Shown here: positions 1-8,748 of the stretch, piece after piece
Position numbering within the stretch: position 1 is the first letter of the stretch
Layout: the number at the start of each line of letters is the position of its first letter
Assembly (NCBI GenBank): GCA_951828515.1
Contig: OX639992.1
Location: forward strand, 2,210,217-2,274,216
DNA: 64,000 nt
Direction of reading: 5' to 3'
Source of the DNA: an uncultured Poribacteria bacterium
GTDB lineage: Bacteria; Poribacteria; WGA-4E; WGA-3G
Made by a program: the position numbers and the translations under genes
The notes under the pieces: model-generated
What the model was told of the DNA's origin: nothing
The model's database searches: none
What the model saw: the letters and a program-made list of their open reading frames with translations, nothing else

Positions 1-511
1 CATCTGGCACAACACACTGCTTTGCATGCTCAACAAGCAGAATGCCATCAATACAGAGCAGCGAACTCTCGGCAAGCAGTGGTAAACATGTCTTATACAG
101 TTGCGACCCCCCTGCTAAATCAGCACCATACGGGGGATCAAAATAGATAATTTCAAACACAGTGGATCGCTTACAGAGGTATGCAATCCCTTTCATAACA
201 TCGCGACGGAGCAGATGATACCGCGCATGGGATTCAGTAAGCAGACCACACGTGTGGAGGTTTCGTTCGATAATCTCGATGCACCGCCGGTCGCGCTCCA
301 GAAACGTGACATGTTTCGCACCGCGGCTCAACGCTTCAATTCCCATACTCCCGGTACCTGCACACAGGTCCAGGAAATTTGCATCTACTACCCGTTCCTG
401 CAGAATACTAAAAACCGACTCTTTAACACGATCGGCAGTCGGGCGGACGAGACGACTTCCTTTCGGAGTCATCAAACGTCTACCTCTGAATGTGCCAGCA
501 ATAACTCTCAT
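1..511 (-). CDS. rsmD: 16S rRNA (guanine966-N2)-methyltransferase RsmD, 3' end outside window
   Basis: Reading the minus strand from the ATG at 511 gives an open frame to the window edge (about 170 codons, no stop). The start reads MRVIAGTFRGRRLMTPKG, typical of RsmD, followed by R-P-T-x-D-R-V-K-E-S-V-F. A SAM-binding motif (LDLCAGTGSMGIEALSRGA) lies near residues 50-68 and the catalytic DPPYG near residue 130. The family methylates G966 of 16S rRNA during 30S assembly. The frame is incomplete only because it leaves the window. Identification is firm; the C-terminus cannot be judged. Confidence 0.93.
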   Translation of the reverse strand, partial: MRVIAGTFRGRRLMTPKGSRLVRPTADRVKESVFSILQERVVDANFLDLCAGTGSMGIEALSRGAKHVTFLERDRRCIEIIERNLHTCGLLTESHARYHLLRRDVMKGIAYLCKRSTVFEIIYFDPPYGADLAGGSQLYKTCLPLLAESSLLCIDGILLVEHAKQCVVPD

Positions 512-514
512 TTT

Positions 515-656
515 TAATGGCTTTCGGCTGTCGGCTTTCAGTCGTCGGTAAAGAGGCATCCGTAACTGATAACCCTTCCTGGAAATTCCAAACCGGGAGA
601 GTTGTCAAAGAAATCCTCTTAACTGATAGTCCATAACCGACAACTGATAACTATTT
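515..656. repeat. Degenerate interspersed repeat tract (CTGATAAC / CAGTCGTCGGT type)
   Basis: The gap between rsmD and the DUF1501 gene is built of shuffled short words (GGCTTTCGGCTGTCGG, CAGTCGTCGGTAAAGAGG, CTGATAACC, CGACAACTGATAAC). The same words recur at 34440-34500, 35590-35670, 37105-37165, 49525-49645, 50465-50570, 59690-59850 and 62130-62165. No gene is seen here. Confidence 0.6.
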
Positions 657-1955
657 GAATAACTCCTCTATGACTGTGCCATCGTCAACGACTCGGATCG
701 GTCGTCCGGAGCGAGAATAGTTCTCTTCGTCAACATCGATTCCAAGCGCGAAGCAGAGTGACGCAAATAGGTCCGGTACTCTGACGGTCCCACTGACAAC
801 CTGAGTTCCATCTTCATTTGTGCTTCCGATGACCTGTCCGCCGCTGGTACCGCCTCCCGCAACGACAGCCGACCAGCCAGTGGTATGATGGTCGCGTCCA
901 TCGTTATTGTTAATCTTCGGTGTGCGACCGAATTCACCGAGCCATAGCACAATAGTCTCTTCAAGAATATCCCGTTCAGCCAAGTCCCTCAGGAGCATTG
1001 CGAATGCTGGATCTACCGTAGCAAGAAGTTCTTTCGTCCGCTCAAAGTTGTTTTCATGTGTGTCCCACCCGTCCAGCGAAACTTCAACAAATTTGACCCC
1101 AGCCTCTATCAACCGACGCGCCATCAAGCAGCCTTGACCGAATTTATTCATCCCATAAGCCTCGCGGATCGCCATCGGTTCTTCGTTGAGTTGAAACGCA
1201 TCTATTTTCGGAGAGTTAATGAGTTGATCCGCCTTTTTGTAAATCGCTTCATGCGCCTCTGTGCTGCGTCCCGTCCGTTTCGAGATAAAATCTGCCTCAA
1301 TCGCTTTAAGCATCTTCAGACGTTCGCGGAAACGGTGTGTATCCATCTGCGAAGGGTAAGAGAGATCGTCGACAGGTCTCGTCGGATCTTTGACAACAAA
1401 CGGATCGTGCGTTGCCCCAAGGAAACCACCGGAATAGGTCGGCGAATTAATATTAACACAACTCGGAAGATCGGAGAGAGTCTCCTCAAGGTAGTAAGAG
1501 GTGAGTGAACCGAGGGTGGGATGCCTAACAGCACCGCCAGGTGCATAACCCGTATGAAGTAAATAGCGTGCGCGTTCATGATTGCCTTCACGTGAAACCA
1601 TCGATCGGATAATAGAGAGATGGTGCGTCTGCTCTGCAACACGCGGGAGATGTTCGGAAACCTCTATGCCTTCAACACTTGTCGGGATTGCCGCAAAAGG
1701 CCCACCATTTTTGGTGCCGGGTTTCGGATCAAAAGTGTCTAATTGACTTGCGCCCCCACTCATGAACAGCACGATACAGTGCTTCGCACGCGGCAGAACA
1801 TCCTCAAGCTGCGCAAGGCTATTCGAACTGAAGTGCTGCATCGCGACGAGTCCCAGAAAACTGCTGATACCGCCTTTTACAAAACAGCGGCGTGAGATTT
1901 CTTTATGCCATAACTCTGGCGTGTCGTATTCTGGAACCCACAATTCCGCGTCCAT
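651..1955 (-). CDS. DUF1501 domain protein with Tat-like signal
   Basis: This 434-residue protein begins MDAELWVPEYDTPELW. The start at 1955 is preferred over an upstream ATG at 1997 because AGGAG lies 7 nt before it and the second copy at 9519 shares the same start. A twin-arginine-like segment (SRRCFVKGG) precedes a hydrophobic stretch (ISSFLGLVAMQHF), suggesting Tat export. The body has family features: IVLFMSGGASQLDTFDPKPG near residue 60, GCLMARRLIEAGVKFVEVSL and WLGEFGRTPKIN near the C-terminus. DUF1501 belongs to the alkaline phosphatase/sulfatase-like superfamily; its substrate is unknown. A nearly identical but truncated copy lies at 8749-9519. Confidence 0.9.
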   Translation of the reverse strand: MDAELWVPEYDTPELWHKEISRRCFVKGGISSFLGLVAMQHFSSNSLAQLEDVLPRAKHCIVLFMSGGASQLDTFDPKPGTKNGGPFAAIPTSVEGIEVSEHLPRVAEQTHHLSIIRSMVSREGNHERARYLLHTGYAPGGAVRHPTLGSLTSYYLEETLSDLPSCVNINSPTYSGGFLGATHDPFVVKDPTRPVDDLSYPSQMDTHRFRERLKMLKAIEADFISKRTGRSTEAHEAIYKKADQLINSPKIDAFQLNEEPMAIREAYGMNKFGQGCLMARRLIEAGVKFVEVSLDGWDTHENNFERTKELLATVDPAFAMLLRDLAERDILEETIVLWLGEFGRTPKINNNDGRDHHTTGWSAVVAGGGTSGGQVIGSTNEDGTQVVSGTVRVPDLFASLCFALGIDVDEENYSRSGRPIRVVDDGTVIEELFK

Positions 1956-1963
1956 GTCCACTC
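1192..1963. repeat. Direct repeat copy A (about 770 bp, DUF1501 5' part)
   Basis: This stretch, from TGAAA near 1192 to just past the DUF1501 start codon, recurs almost unchanged and in the same orientation at 8756-9526. Only scattered substitutions are seen by eye. Similarity ends sharply on both sides. Confidence 0.9.
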
Positions 1964-1997
1964 CTCTTAAGTTAGTTCGCTTGCACCATTTTAACAT

Positions 1998-2362
1998 GTT
2001 TACGTCTTTACAAACAAGGAAAAACTTAAGCGAGTCTCAATTTTCACTCTCTGAGCGGATCGGAAGGAGTGGAAGGATGGAAAACGGGAAGGATTAGGGC
2101 GCGATTCGGAGATCGCCTCTACAAGAGCATACGGTGAGGCAGAGATGGCTCCTAAGGAAAACTGAAAAACTTTGTTTTTTCTTGATGCGCGGGTCTCACG
2201 CGAGCCAGGGGATGTCCTCGTTTTTCAAGTAAGGGATTTGCTTGGGCGTTTTTTCTAGGTGTTCTTGGAGTTGGAGTCAGACGTTGTTGACGACTTTTGT
2301 CAGCAAAGGGAAAAGTCCTGCTTATACGATCAAACACACCCATATCCTGTCGAACTGACAAC
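1998..2362. other. Intergenic region with palindromic repeat
   Basis: No convincing gene is seen. A short minus-strand frame here (2152-2388) looks accidental. A 16-nt word containing GCGAT...ATCGC at 2101-2116 recurs exactly, in reverse orientation, inside the TRAP permease gene at 20709-20724. A copy of the GGTGTTTTTGCTTGGGTG-type repeat lies near 2236-2265. Confidence 0.5.
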
Positions 2363-5224
2363 TTATTTGGGTTTATGCGAATACACACGCCACAACATTG
2401 AATGTTTTCTCGGTAGACGTGTGATTTCAGGTGGAAGATTGATTTCTACATTATCAAGGGGTTTCCCATTCTCATCTGTTAATCGGAGATAAAACCCGGT
2501 TACTTTTTCCCCTCTTTGTACCACTTTTACAAGAATCTTATTTAGCCCGCTTTTTAATGCTACAGGGACGATGTATTCATCAACTCGCAATCCATACTTT
2601 TGATTCGGATTGAGGTATACCAGTTTATCGTTGAGCCAAACTTTCAGTGCCCCACTAACACCGAGGCGCATCTGTGCTTTGATTGGCACAGGCAATCTTG
2701 CATAACTAAGTGCATAACAAGCCATAGTGCTTGTTTTGAGGACACTCCTTAAATCAACATAACTCTGCCCAATGTCGAAATCGGGATATACCCAATGGAC
2801 TTCCCTTTCGAGCCACTGATTCCGAGAAGTTTTGCTAACTGCCTTATATTCCTCATTCAATTCAATCTGCTTTTCTGGCGGTAATACCTCGTTAAAGGCA
2901 GTTAACCCTTGATAATTGTTCTGAGTTGACCATGGACCGATTATGAGCCAATCTTGGTTCAAGATAAAGCCCATTCGACCCTGTAATCTTATAGCCTGCT
3001 GAGAATTTCCTTTAGCCCGATAGGCTTCACTAAGCAAAATTGCCAGATAGGGATTTTCTGGCTGTTGCTGCAACATCTCCGTGAGTGTATCATGTATTGG
3101 TTCGAGTTCTTCCAACATTTTTAATCCGTCTGACTTTAGCATTTTCGTAAGAGAATCAGTTTTCGTTGCTTCAATAATCGTTGTTCGGGCATTATTTAAG
3201 TGATGCTGCTGTTCCGCTGTCAACTTGTAGGCTTTTGGATTGAGGGTGATATCAAGTGGGAAGCGAAGTATTGGGACAATTTCGTTATACTCATTTTGCG
3301 ACCTCTGAGTTGCACTACAGTGCTGAATCCCAAAATCTTTGCTTTTATAGACGGTGCCGTTGACAATCAACGTCGGGGAATCTTGAATGGATAGCTGCTG
3401 CTTTTTAATATTTTCGTGAAGAAGGGCAAATCCTTCTTCGGTTTGTGTGAGTTGCTCTACCTTTTCCGCGTCAATACCTAAACGATTCACACACGCTTTC
3501 CAGCCTTCGTAATTCCGGTAATTTTTCGTATAACAGAGTAAGTAATCCAAAAACACATCCGGATAGTATTTGGCGATAATCAGTTGACGAACATTCTCCC
3601 AGATTTCTGGAATACCGTGTAAACTGTCAAAACGCGTCGGGTCGTATGTTGGTCCGCCGAAATCATCCGCAATGTAAAATAACTTAAAATCAATTTGAGA
3701 TTTGTAACGTTTCACAATCGGAATGAGTTGTCTTTTCACTTCGTTTGCAAAAGGGCATAAACTCATCATATAAAACTCCATGGTAGTCGTCTCCTTTTGC
3801 TTAATTTCCGTCACGAGTTTGTCAAGAATATCAGGCACCTCCTGACTGTGATCAACCTTAGGAAGGGCAACCTCAAATCGACTTTCAAAAGCGGGTGAAT
3901 GTTTCTGGTTATGACACTCCAGACAGATCCCGTTCTCGACTTCTCCGCGAATGTTCTGTCGGGACGGTTTTGCGATGTGTTTTCCACCTGGACCATGACA
4001 TGTTTCGCACCCTACATTCCTAAAGTGATGCTGATCTTCTTGAATCGCATACCCTGTTTCATAGCCAAATCCAACGACGTGGCATGATACACAATCAGGA
4101 TGGAAATGTTTTTGAGCCTTTAGCAAGGTATTGAAAGCAAACGCGTGTCTGCTGGATTTCCATTGCTTAAATTCCGATTGATGGCAACCGGAACAGGAAT
4201 TACTTCCAACGTAATGACTTTCGTTATCCTTCTCCAGTGATTCATTTGTAAATAGGGGTTTACCTAATGCTTGAAGGGTTTCGTCAGCAGCGATCTTATC
4301 ATAGAAGGTCTGTAGAATGGATCTCACTGTGGGTTGATCCGGAATTGTCTCGTCCATAAATAGTTTTTGAACTCGATAATCGATAATTTCTCCTCGCTCG
4401 CCGAGTTTCAAGTCAATTTTTCCTAATGTTTCTCCTTGTGGTGTACAATAAGCAATGACTGTTTTCTCGACGGTTTCATATTGCTTTCCTCGTGTCTTAG
4501 GTTTCATACTGATGATAAGATCAATTTCCTGGAGCTGATCTGCAATTTGACGATTGTTTGCTTTATCCAACGCACTTAGTAAAATGACAGTCCTACGATC
4601 CTCTGTCTGTGCCGCAATTTGTTGTCTCAAGTTGTCTATCAAATGAGACAGAGATTGATTTGGGAGGTCACTGGCACCCAAAACAAGAAATTCATTTTCC
4701 TTTAATTTTTTCGTGAGTCGCGGTCGGACGAATTCACTATTTTGCCATAAAGGTGGATCGTTCGTCGAGATGAAGGACAATTGCAATTCAGTTGCAATCT
4801 CACCTAAAAAGTGCTCTCCAAACTGTAGTTCGGTTGGAGACAGCAGAATAGCATCATAGCCGATCACCTTCATTGCCTCCATATTGGCTTTCCCTCGCAG
4901 CTGATCCAGAAGGTTAGTCCCTTCAAAGACACCTCCGGCATCTACCAACAGAACAGGCTTTTCCTGTTTTCTTATTTGCTCAATCAGCGTGGCACGACGT
5001 GCGATACCTCCTGATTGACCCGGATAACACCCACAAGGCTCAAGATAACTCTGGGTGTTGCCTGTATACAGGACTGTAATCACTCCTCCACCCTCGAGTG
5101 GCTGATAGTTTGACTGTTCTGATGGTTCTGTTTGTGAAGAATCTTTCGTCCAGAAAAATCGGTACACTAAAAAACCACCTAAAAGGATAGCGAAAACAAT
5201 GAAAAAAAAACGCGTCCTATTCAT
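2363..5224 (-). CDS. Membrane-anchored mosaic protein: metallophosphatase-like + cytochrome c554-like + thioredoxin-like + TPR + C-terminal beta domain
   Basis: A 953-residue protein starting MNRTRFFFIVFAILLGG (GAGGAG 7 nt upstream; an ATG 30 nt earlier lacks this). Residues 5-25 form one membrane anchor. Residues about 45-320 resemble the 5'-nucleotidase/metallophosphatase fold found beside cytochromes (LYTGNTQSYLEPCGCYPGQ, LLVDAGGVFEG). Residues about 340-440 hold four CxxCH heme sites (CSGCH, CVSCH, CETCH, CLECH), as in cytochrome c554-type proteins. Residues about 485-625 look like a DsbA/thioredoxin-type domain (EFYMMSLCPFANEV ... SPTLIVNG) with one Cys in the usual active-site position. 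TPR-like helices follow, then a beta-rich C-terminus (ALKVWLNDKLVY). It lies 11 bp after the 133-residue gene, probably one operon. The electron partner and substrate are unknown. Confidence 0.75.
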   Translation of the reverse strand: MNRTRFFFIVFAILLGGFLVYRFFWTKDSSQTEPSEQSNYQPLEGGGVITVLYTGNTQSYLEPCGCYPGQSGGIARRATLIEQIRKQEKPVLLVDAGGVFEGTNLLDQLRGKANMEAMKVIGYDAILLSPTELQFGEHFLGEIATELQLSFISTNDPPLWQNSEFVRPRLTKKLKENEFLVLGASDLPNQSLSHLIDNLRQQIAAQTEDRRTVILLSALDKANNRQIADQLQEIDLIISMKPKTRGKQYETVEKTVIAYCTPQGETLGKIDLKLGERGEIIDYRVQKLFMDETIPDQPTVRSILQTFYDKIAADETLQALGKPLFTNESLEKDNESHYVGSNSCSGCHQSEFKQWKSSRHAFAFNTLLKAQKHFHPDCVSCHVVGFGYETGYAIQEDQHHFRNVGCETCHGPGGKHIAKPSRQNIRGEVENGICLECHNQKHSPAFESRFEVALPKVDHSQEVPDILDKLVTEIKQKETTTMEFYMMSLCPFANEVKRQLIPIVKRYKSQIDFKLFYIADDFGGPTYDPTRFDSLHGIPEIWENVRQLIIAKYYPDVFLDYLLCYTKNYRNYEGWKACVNRLGIDAEKVEQLTQTEEGFALLHENIKKQQLSIQDSPTLIVNGTVYKSKDFGIQHCSATQRSQNEYNEIVPILRFPLDITLNPKAYKLTAEQQHHLNNARTTIIEATKTDSLTKMLKSDGLKMLEELEPIHDTLTEMLQQQPENPYLAILLSEAYRAKGNSQQAIRLQGRMGFILNQDWLIIGPWSTQNNYQGLTAFNEVLPPEKQIELNEEYKAVSKTSRNQWLEREVHWVYPDFDIGQSYVDLRSVLKTSTMACYALSYARLPVPIKAQMRLGVSGALKVWLNDKLVYLNPNQKYGLRVDEYIVPVALKSGLNKILVKVVQRGEKVTGFYLRLTDENGKPLDNVEINLPPEITRLPRKHSMLWRVYSHKPK

Positions 5225-5235
5225 GAAAATACTCC

Positions 5236-5637
5236 TCAATCCGCTGATGTGCATGATGATGCTTTTCTGTAGACCTGAATTTCCTTTTGAACCGCAGTTG
5301 TGGCAAACTGGGTAGTGCTTTGGAATAATTTTCGTAGGTCCTTTGTTTTTTCAAAAGTGAGCAACATGACCTTCGCGCAAATAAGTTTACTATAGAACAG
5401 ATCTGCTATTTCCTGTTCCGGCATGTTACTAAAAAAACGGAGATGAATTATGAGTTGAGATGAGTTCCGCTCCTCGGCCTCAACCGATTCAATCTGATCA
5501 CTGAGCATTGAAACCGTTCTTTCAATAACAGGCAGTGAAAAAATTCGAGTATCTACATCGATCTTTACCTGTTTGACATCAAAACCTACGTATTGAGGTT
5601 GCCAACTCGCAGCTTTCTCTGGGTATTTGATTCGCAT
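5236..5637 (-). CDS. Hypothetical protein, possibly HxsD-like
   Basis: A 133-residue cytosolic protein with no signal peptide. The middle part (IFSLPVIERTVSMLSDQI ... SQLIIHLRF ... PEQEIADLFYSKLI) has the pattern of HxsD, a small protein of His-Xaa-Ser peptide-maturation loci: a short strand, F-S-L-x-x-I, a helix, then I-I-x-L and an acidic helix. This resemblance is by eye and weak. No radical-SAM partner (HxsB/HxsC) is in the window. The gene ends 11 bp before the mosaic cytochrome gene, so the two are probably co-transcribed. Confidence 0.45.
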   Translation of the reverse strand: MRIKYPEKAASWQPQYVGFDVKQVKIDVDTRIFSLPVIERTVSMLSDQIESVEAEERNSSQLIIHLRFFSNMPEQEIADLFYSKLICAKVMLLTFEKTKDLRKLFQSTTQFATTAVQKEIQVYRKASSCTSAD

Positions 5638-5712
5638 GCAATTTATTTCCTATTCTGATATAGTAAGGCGTTGTTTTTCTTTGACACTAATGTATGGATG
5701 CCTGAACGATCA

Positions 5713-6010
5713 ATTTTCTTTACTTTTGATCTCGCTCCACAATGCTACCAATTTTTTCTTGGGGAAACCCCAAGCGGCTTTGGCTGCCAAGAATCCCAAC
5801 ATCATTTCGAGTGAGGTTGATGGTTTTGGAGCCGTCGGTATTCACAGCATAGATTTTCATCGTTCCATCTTGGTCTGAGGTAAATGCCCTTTGCGTCCCA
5901 TCCGGATCCCTATTGGGATGTGTGTCCTAACAGGGATCTGATGCCAGGCTTCGTGTGAGCTTAACAGGATTGTTTCCATCGAAAGGCAATCTTCAGAGCA
6001 ACAACAGAGA
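5713..6010 (-). pseudogene. Decayed TolB-like PD40 beta-propeller fragment
   Basis: On the minus strand the words PVKLTRSLASDPC, a TAG stop, DTHPNRDPDGTQRAFTSDQ, then DGTMKIYAVNTDGSKTINLT can be read, ending at a TAA near 5713. They follow the PD40 blade rhythm (D-x-x-P-x-W-S-P-D-G-T-Q-I-A-F) of the intact gene just upstream at 6159-7130, but with an in-frame stop, W-S replaced by N-R and no start. It is best read as the remains of a tandem duplicate. A perfect CTTGGGGAAACCCCAAG hairpin lies at 5758-5774 within it. Confidence 0.7.
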
Positions 6011-6158
6011 TCTGATGTGTTAATGCAACAAGCAAATTTATCCAGAGTGTTAAACGGAAAACTCCATGGTTCGTTTGGAAATTTTTAAATTCATAGTTCC
6101 ACTCTGTGTCATTAACGTGTAGTAAAATTCACAAGCAATCTGTTTGGATTATGAAAGT

Positions 6159-7130
6159 TCATCTTGCCTTCTTCCGTTTGAGGGCTCCCCACACGGTTGA
6201 CAATTTCCATTTGGGAGAAACAGCCAACAGTTGGGGCGACCAAGCCGGAGTCATAGCTAATTTCAAGTTTTCGGCAACGCGAACGACCTTGTCACCATTG
6301 GCATTCATCACATAGATACCATAAATGTCATCTCGCTCTGATGCATAGGCAATCTGAGTCCCATCCGGAGACCACGTGGGATGCATATCATGGGATCTAC
6401 TTTCAGTGAGATTCGCTTCCGCTTTGCCGTCTATATTTATGATGTAGATGTCCCAGATTTTGTTTCGGTAAGACGCGAAGGCAATCTGCGTCCCATCTGG
6501 AGACCACGCTGGTTGCGTATCCCAAAATCGAGAGATAGTGACCCGTTTGATGTCTGTCCCATCAGCGTTCATCACAAAGATGTCCGAGCCAAAAATACGG
6601 GTGGATTCAAATGCAATCTGCGTGCCATCAGGGGACCAAATGGGATGGGTATCTAAGCCTAGATGGTCGGTAAGTCGTTTTAAATTCGTTCCGTCGACAT
6701 CCATCACATAAATTTCTACGTTTTTATCACGTTCTGATACGAAGGCAATCTGTGTGCCATTGGGAGACCAAGCAGGAGCACTATCCTCTGTAGGATGCTG
6801 GGTCAGGTTAATCGGCTGCCCTCCGTTCATAGGCATCATATAGATTTCAAAAAAGAACCCCAACCGTTCTTCTGATGTGAAAGCAATCTGTGTGCCATCG
6901 GGAGACCAGGTTGGTTCTCCATCATATAATTTGTGGTGGGTAAGCTGTTTGACATTTTTACCTTTAGGATCCATCACATAAACATCCGCCTGTCCAAAAG
7001 AATCACCAGACGTAAAGGCAATTTGTGCCTCGACACGTAGCGTGATATCTATCAATGCCAATGCCCCTAAAAGCAAAAACAGCAGTAGGCTTTTTTGAAG
7101 ATTGCTCGGTAACTTCAATTCGGCTCTCAT
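6159..7130 (-). CDS. Secreted TolB-like PD40 beta-propeller protein
   Basis: The start at 7130 (MRAELKLPSNLQKSLLLF) has GGAGGAG just upstream; a 10-codon-longer version does not. A signal peptide covers about residues 1-35. Six PD40/WD40-like blades follow, each with W-S-P-D-G-T-Q-I-A-F or close and I-Y/F-V-M-x-x-D-G. The last blade breaks off at PAWSPQ and runs into a tail, LAVSPKWKLSTVWGALK, that also ends two unrelated secreted proteins in this window (47964 and 62171). The propeller probably binds a partner or glycan outside the cell; no catalytic residues are evident. Confidence 0.88.
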   Translation of the reverse strand: MRAELKLPSNLQKSLLLFLLLGALALIDITLRVEAQIAFTSGDSFGQADVYVMDPKGKNVKQLTHHKLYDGEPTWSPDGTQIAFTSEERLGFFFEIYMMPMNGGQPINLTQHPTEDSAPAWSPNGTQIAFVSERDKNVEIYVMDVDGTNLKRLTDHLGLDTHPIWSPDGTQIAFESTRIFGSDIFVMNADGTDIKRVTISRFWDTQPAWSPDGTQIAFASYRNKIWDIYIINIDGKAEANLTESRSHDMHPTWSPDGTQIAYASERDDIYGIYVMNANGDKVVRVAENLKLAMTPAWSPQLLAVSPKWKLSTVWGALKRKKAR

Positions 7131-7248
7131 TTTTCTCCTCCCTAGACAACACAAGTTCAAGAAAAAATAGGAATTTTTGGTATAAAGAGAACCCTCTGGT
7201 ATAAGGAGTTTCCCATGGATTGTACTGCCTACTAACTGGCAACTTGGG

Positions 7249-7635
7249 TTAGAATAGATAACGTAGATAAGTAATTAGCGTCGTTTTACACAACACAGTC
7301 AATAAGCATCCTGAACAAATCACACCAGCTAATCTGATATGTTCTTGAACTTTAATCGTATCACCGAGTTTTTGAAATGCTCCGTTCTTCCATAACTCTT
7401 GTACCTCTTCAACTTTGCTCTGAGAAATTCCTTTTGAAGATACATCTAAGATGATCTGGTCTTTTTTGCGTTTTGGGTATACTGCGAGCTCTTTCTCATA
7501 GCTTATCTGTCCATCCGGCATTATGACTTGAAAAATGCGTTCCGCCGGAATTGTTCCTTCTGTCAAAGCACTAAAATTGATGTCTTTGACATATGCTCTC
7601 TGTCCTACCTGCCAGCGGCGTGTCGAGAGGGACAC
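7249..7635 (-). pseudogene. C-terminal remnant of a membrane protein, possibly A24 prepilin-peptidase-like
   Basis: The frame has no credible start and overlaps the 3' end of the sigma-54 activator. Its end (VEEVQELWKNGAFQKLGDTI ... IRLAGVICSGCLLTVL) resembles the C-terminal part of some A24 prepilin/preflagellin peptidases, where a soluble insert (G-L-S/T-x-x-x-V-E-x-L) precedes the last membrane helix. The N-terminal half with the catalytic Asp residues is absent. I infer that a deletion fused this gene to the truncated sigma-54 gene upstream. The family call is tentative. Confidence 0.35.
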
Positions 7636-8464
7636 TCACACTTGGCGTGCCTTCACCTGCGGAGACATCGCTATGCTGCGTTTGGTAGCCCCGGATCTCT
7701 TCCGGTAGATGCCTTGGCAAGAGAATTCCATTTTTAACCAGATAAGACATGCTCTCAACAATGTTCACCAATTCCCGCACATTGCCAGGCCAGGGATAGG
7801 CTTCGAGGAGAGCCAATGTACTCGCTGCCACCTTCAGAACTTCCGATTTATCAGGTCGGCGACGCCTTTCAAGACAGTATGCTATCAACGCCTCAATATC
7901 CTCCCGCCGTTCTGACAACGGAGGCAGAGATATAGCGAAACCATTCAATCGGTAATAGAGGTCCTCACGAAAGGTTCTATCCTTAATGGCTTGTACAAGA
8001 TCACGATTGGTAGCCGCCACGATTCGGACATTTACTGAAATTGGATTTTCGCCACCAACACGCTCAATCTCACCTGCCTCAACTGCGCGTAACAACTTCG
8101 GCTGTATGGAAAGGGGCATCTCTCCGATCTCATCCAGGAACAGTGTTCCGTTACGCGCCCTTTCAAACCTACCGATATGTCGTGCATCCGCGCCTGTAAA
8201 CGCGCCTTTTTCATGCCCGAACAATTCACTCTCCAGCAAGCTTTCTGATATCGCTGCCCAGTTAATAGAAACCATCTTTCCTGTTCTACCACTGTTTGTG
8301 TGCAAGGCACGTGCGACCAATTCTTTGCCGGTTCCCGTCTCGCCAGAAATCAGGACTTTCAACGGAGCAACCGCAAGAGACTCAATTTGTTGCCGGACTT
8401 TAGACATCTGTGGACTGTCGCCGATGATTTCCCTGTAATCCCCACGTAATTTATTTTTTTTCAC
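7571..8464 (-). CDS. Truncated sigma-54 interaction AAA+ protein (no DNA-binding domain)
   Basis: The 297-residue product is almost all AAA+ domain: Walker A GETGTGKE (about residue 40), the sigma-54-contacting GAFTGA loop, Walker B GTLFLDEIGE, the ATNRDL sensor and PWPGNVREL near residue 225. There is no receiver or sensory domain in front. After SVPLDTPLA, where NtrC-like proteins continue into a Fis-type helix-turn-helix, the frame turns into an unrelated tail (GRTESICQRHQF) and stops. The HTH is therefore lost, apparently through the junction with the remnant at 7249-7635. The ATPase may still be made, but specific DNA binding is not expected. Confidence 0.75.
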   Translation of the reverse strand: MKKNKLRGDYREIIGDSPQMSKVRQQIESLAVAPLKVLISGETGTGKELVARALHTNSGRTGKMVSINWAAISESLLESELFGHEKGAFTGADARHIGRFERARNGTLFLDEIGEMPLSIQPKLLRAVEAGEIERVGGENPISVNVRIVAATNRDLVQAIKDRTFREDLYYRLNGFAISLPPLSERREDIEALIAYCLERRRRPDKSEVLKVAASTLALLEAYPWPGNVRELVNIVESMSYLVKNGILLPRHLPEEIRGYQTQHSDVSAGEGTPSVSVPLDTPLAGRTESICQRHQF

Positions 8465-8748
8465 CGTAACAGAGTTCTCCCCTAAGAAAAAATCAAACCT
8501 ATTTTTTTGTGGATTCAGACCGTATATCTGATGATAGATATGACACTTTACTCTTAAAGACCTCTTTTTTTAGTGAAATTCGTGCATAAAATGCAAAATT
8601 CGTGTTTTTATGAAAAAATTGTGTTTTCCATTTTTTGACCGAATTACGGCAGCTGAATGCCCCAGAAGGTTGAGGCTACGCGGGTTTTCTGAGGATAATG
8701 GAGAAGATGACGACGAAACGAGAGATCGCGGAATTCGCTGTCCCTGTC

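Noticed and set aside
215-551. Plus-strand frames of about 100 codons
   Set aside because: They are shadows of rsmD on the minus strand.
2152-2388. 78-codon minus-strand frame
   Set aside because: No family resemblance, overlaps repeat DNA and the 3' end of the mosaic gene; no ribosome site.
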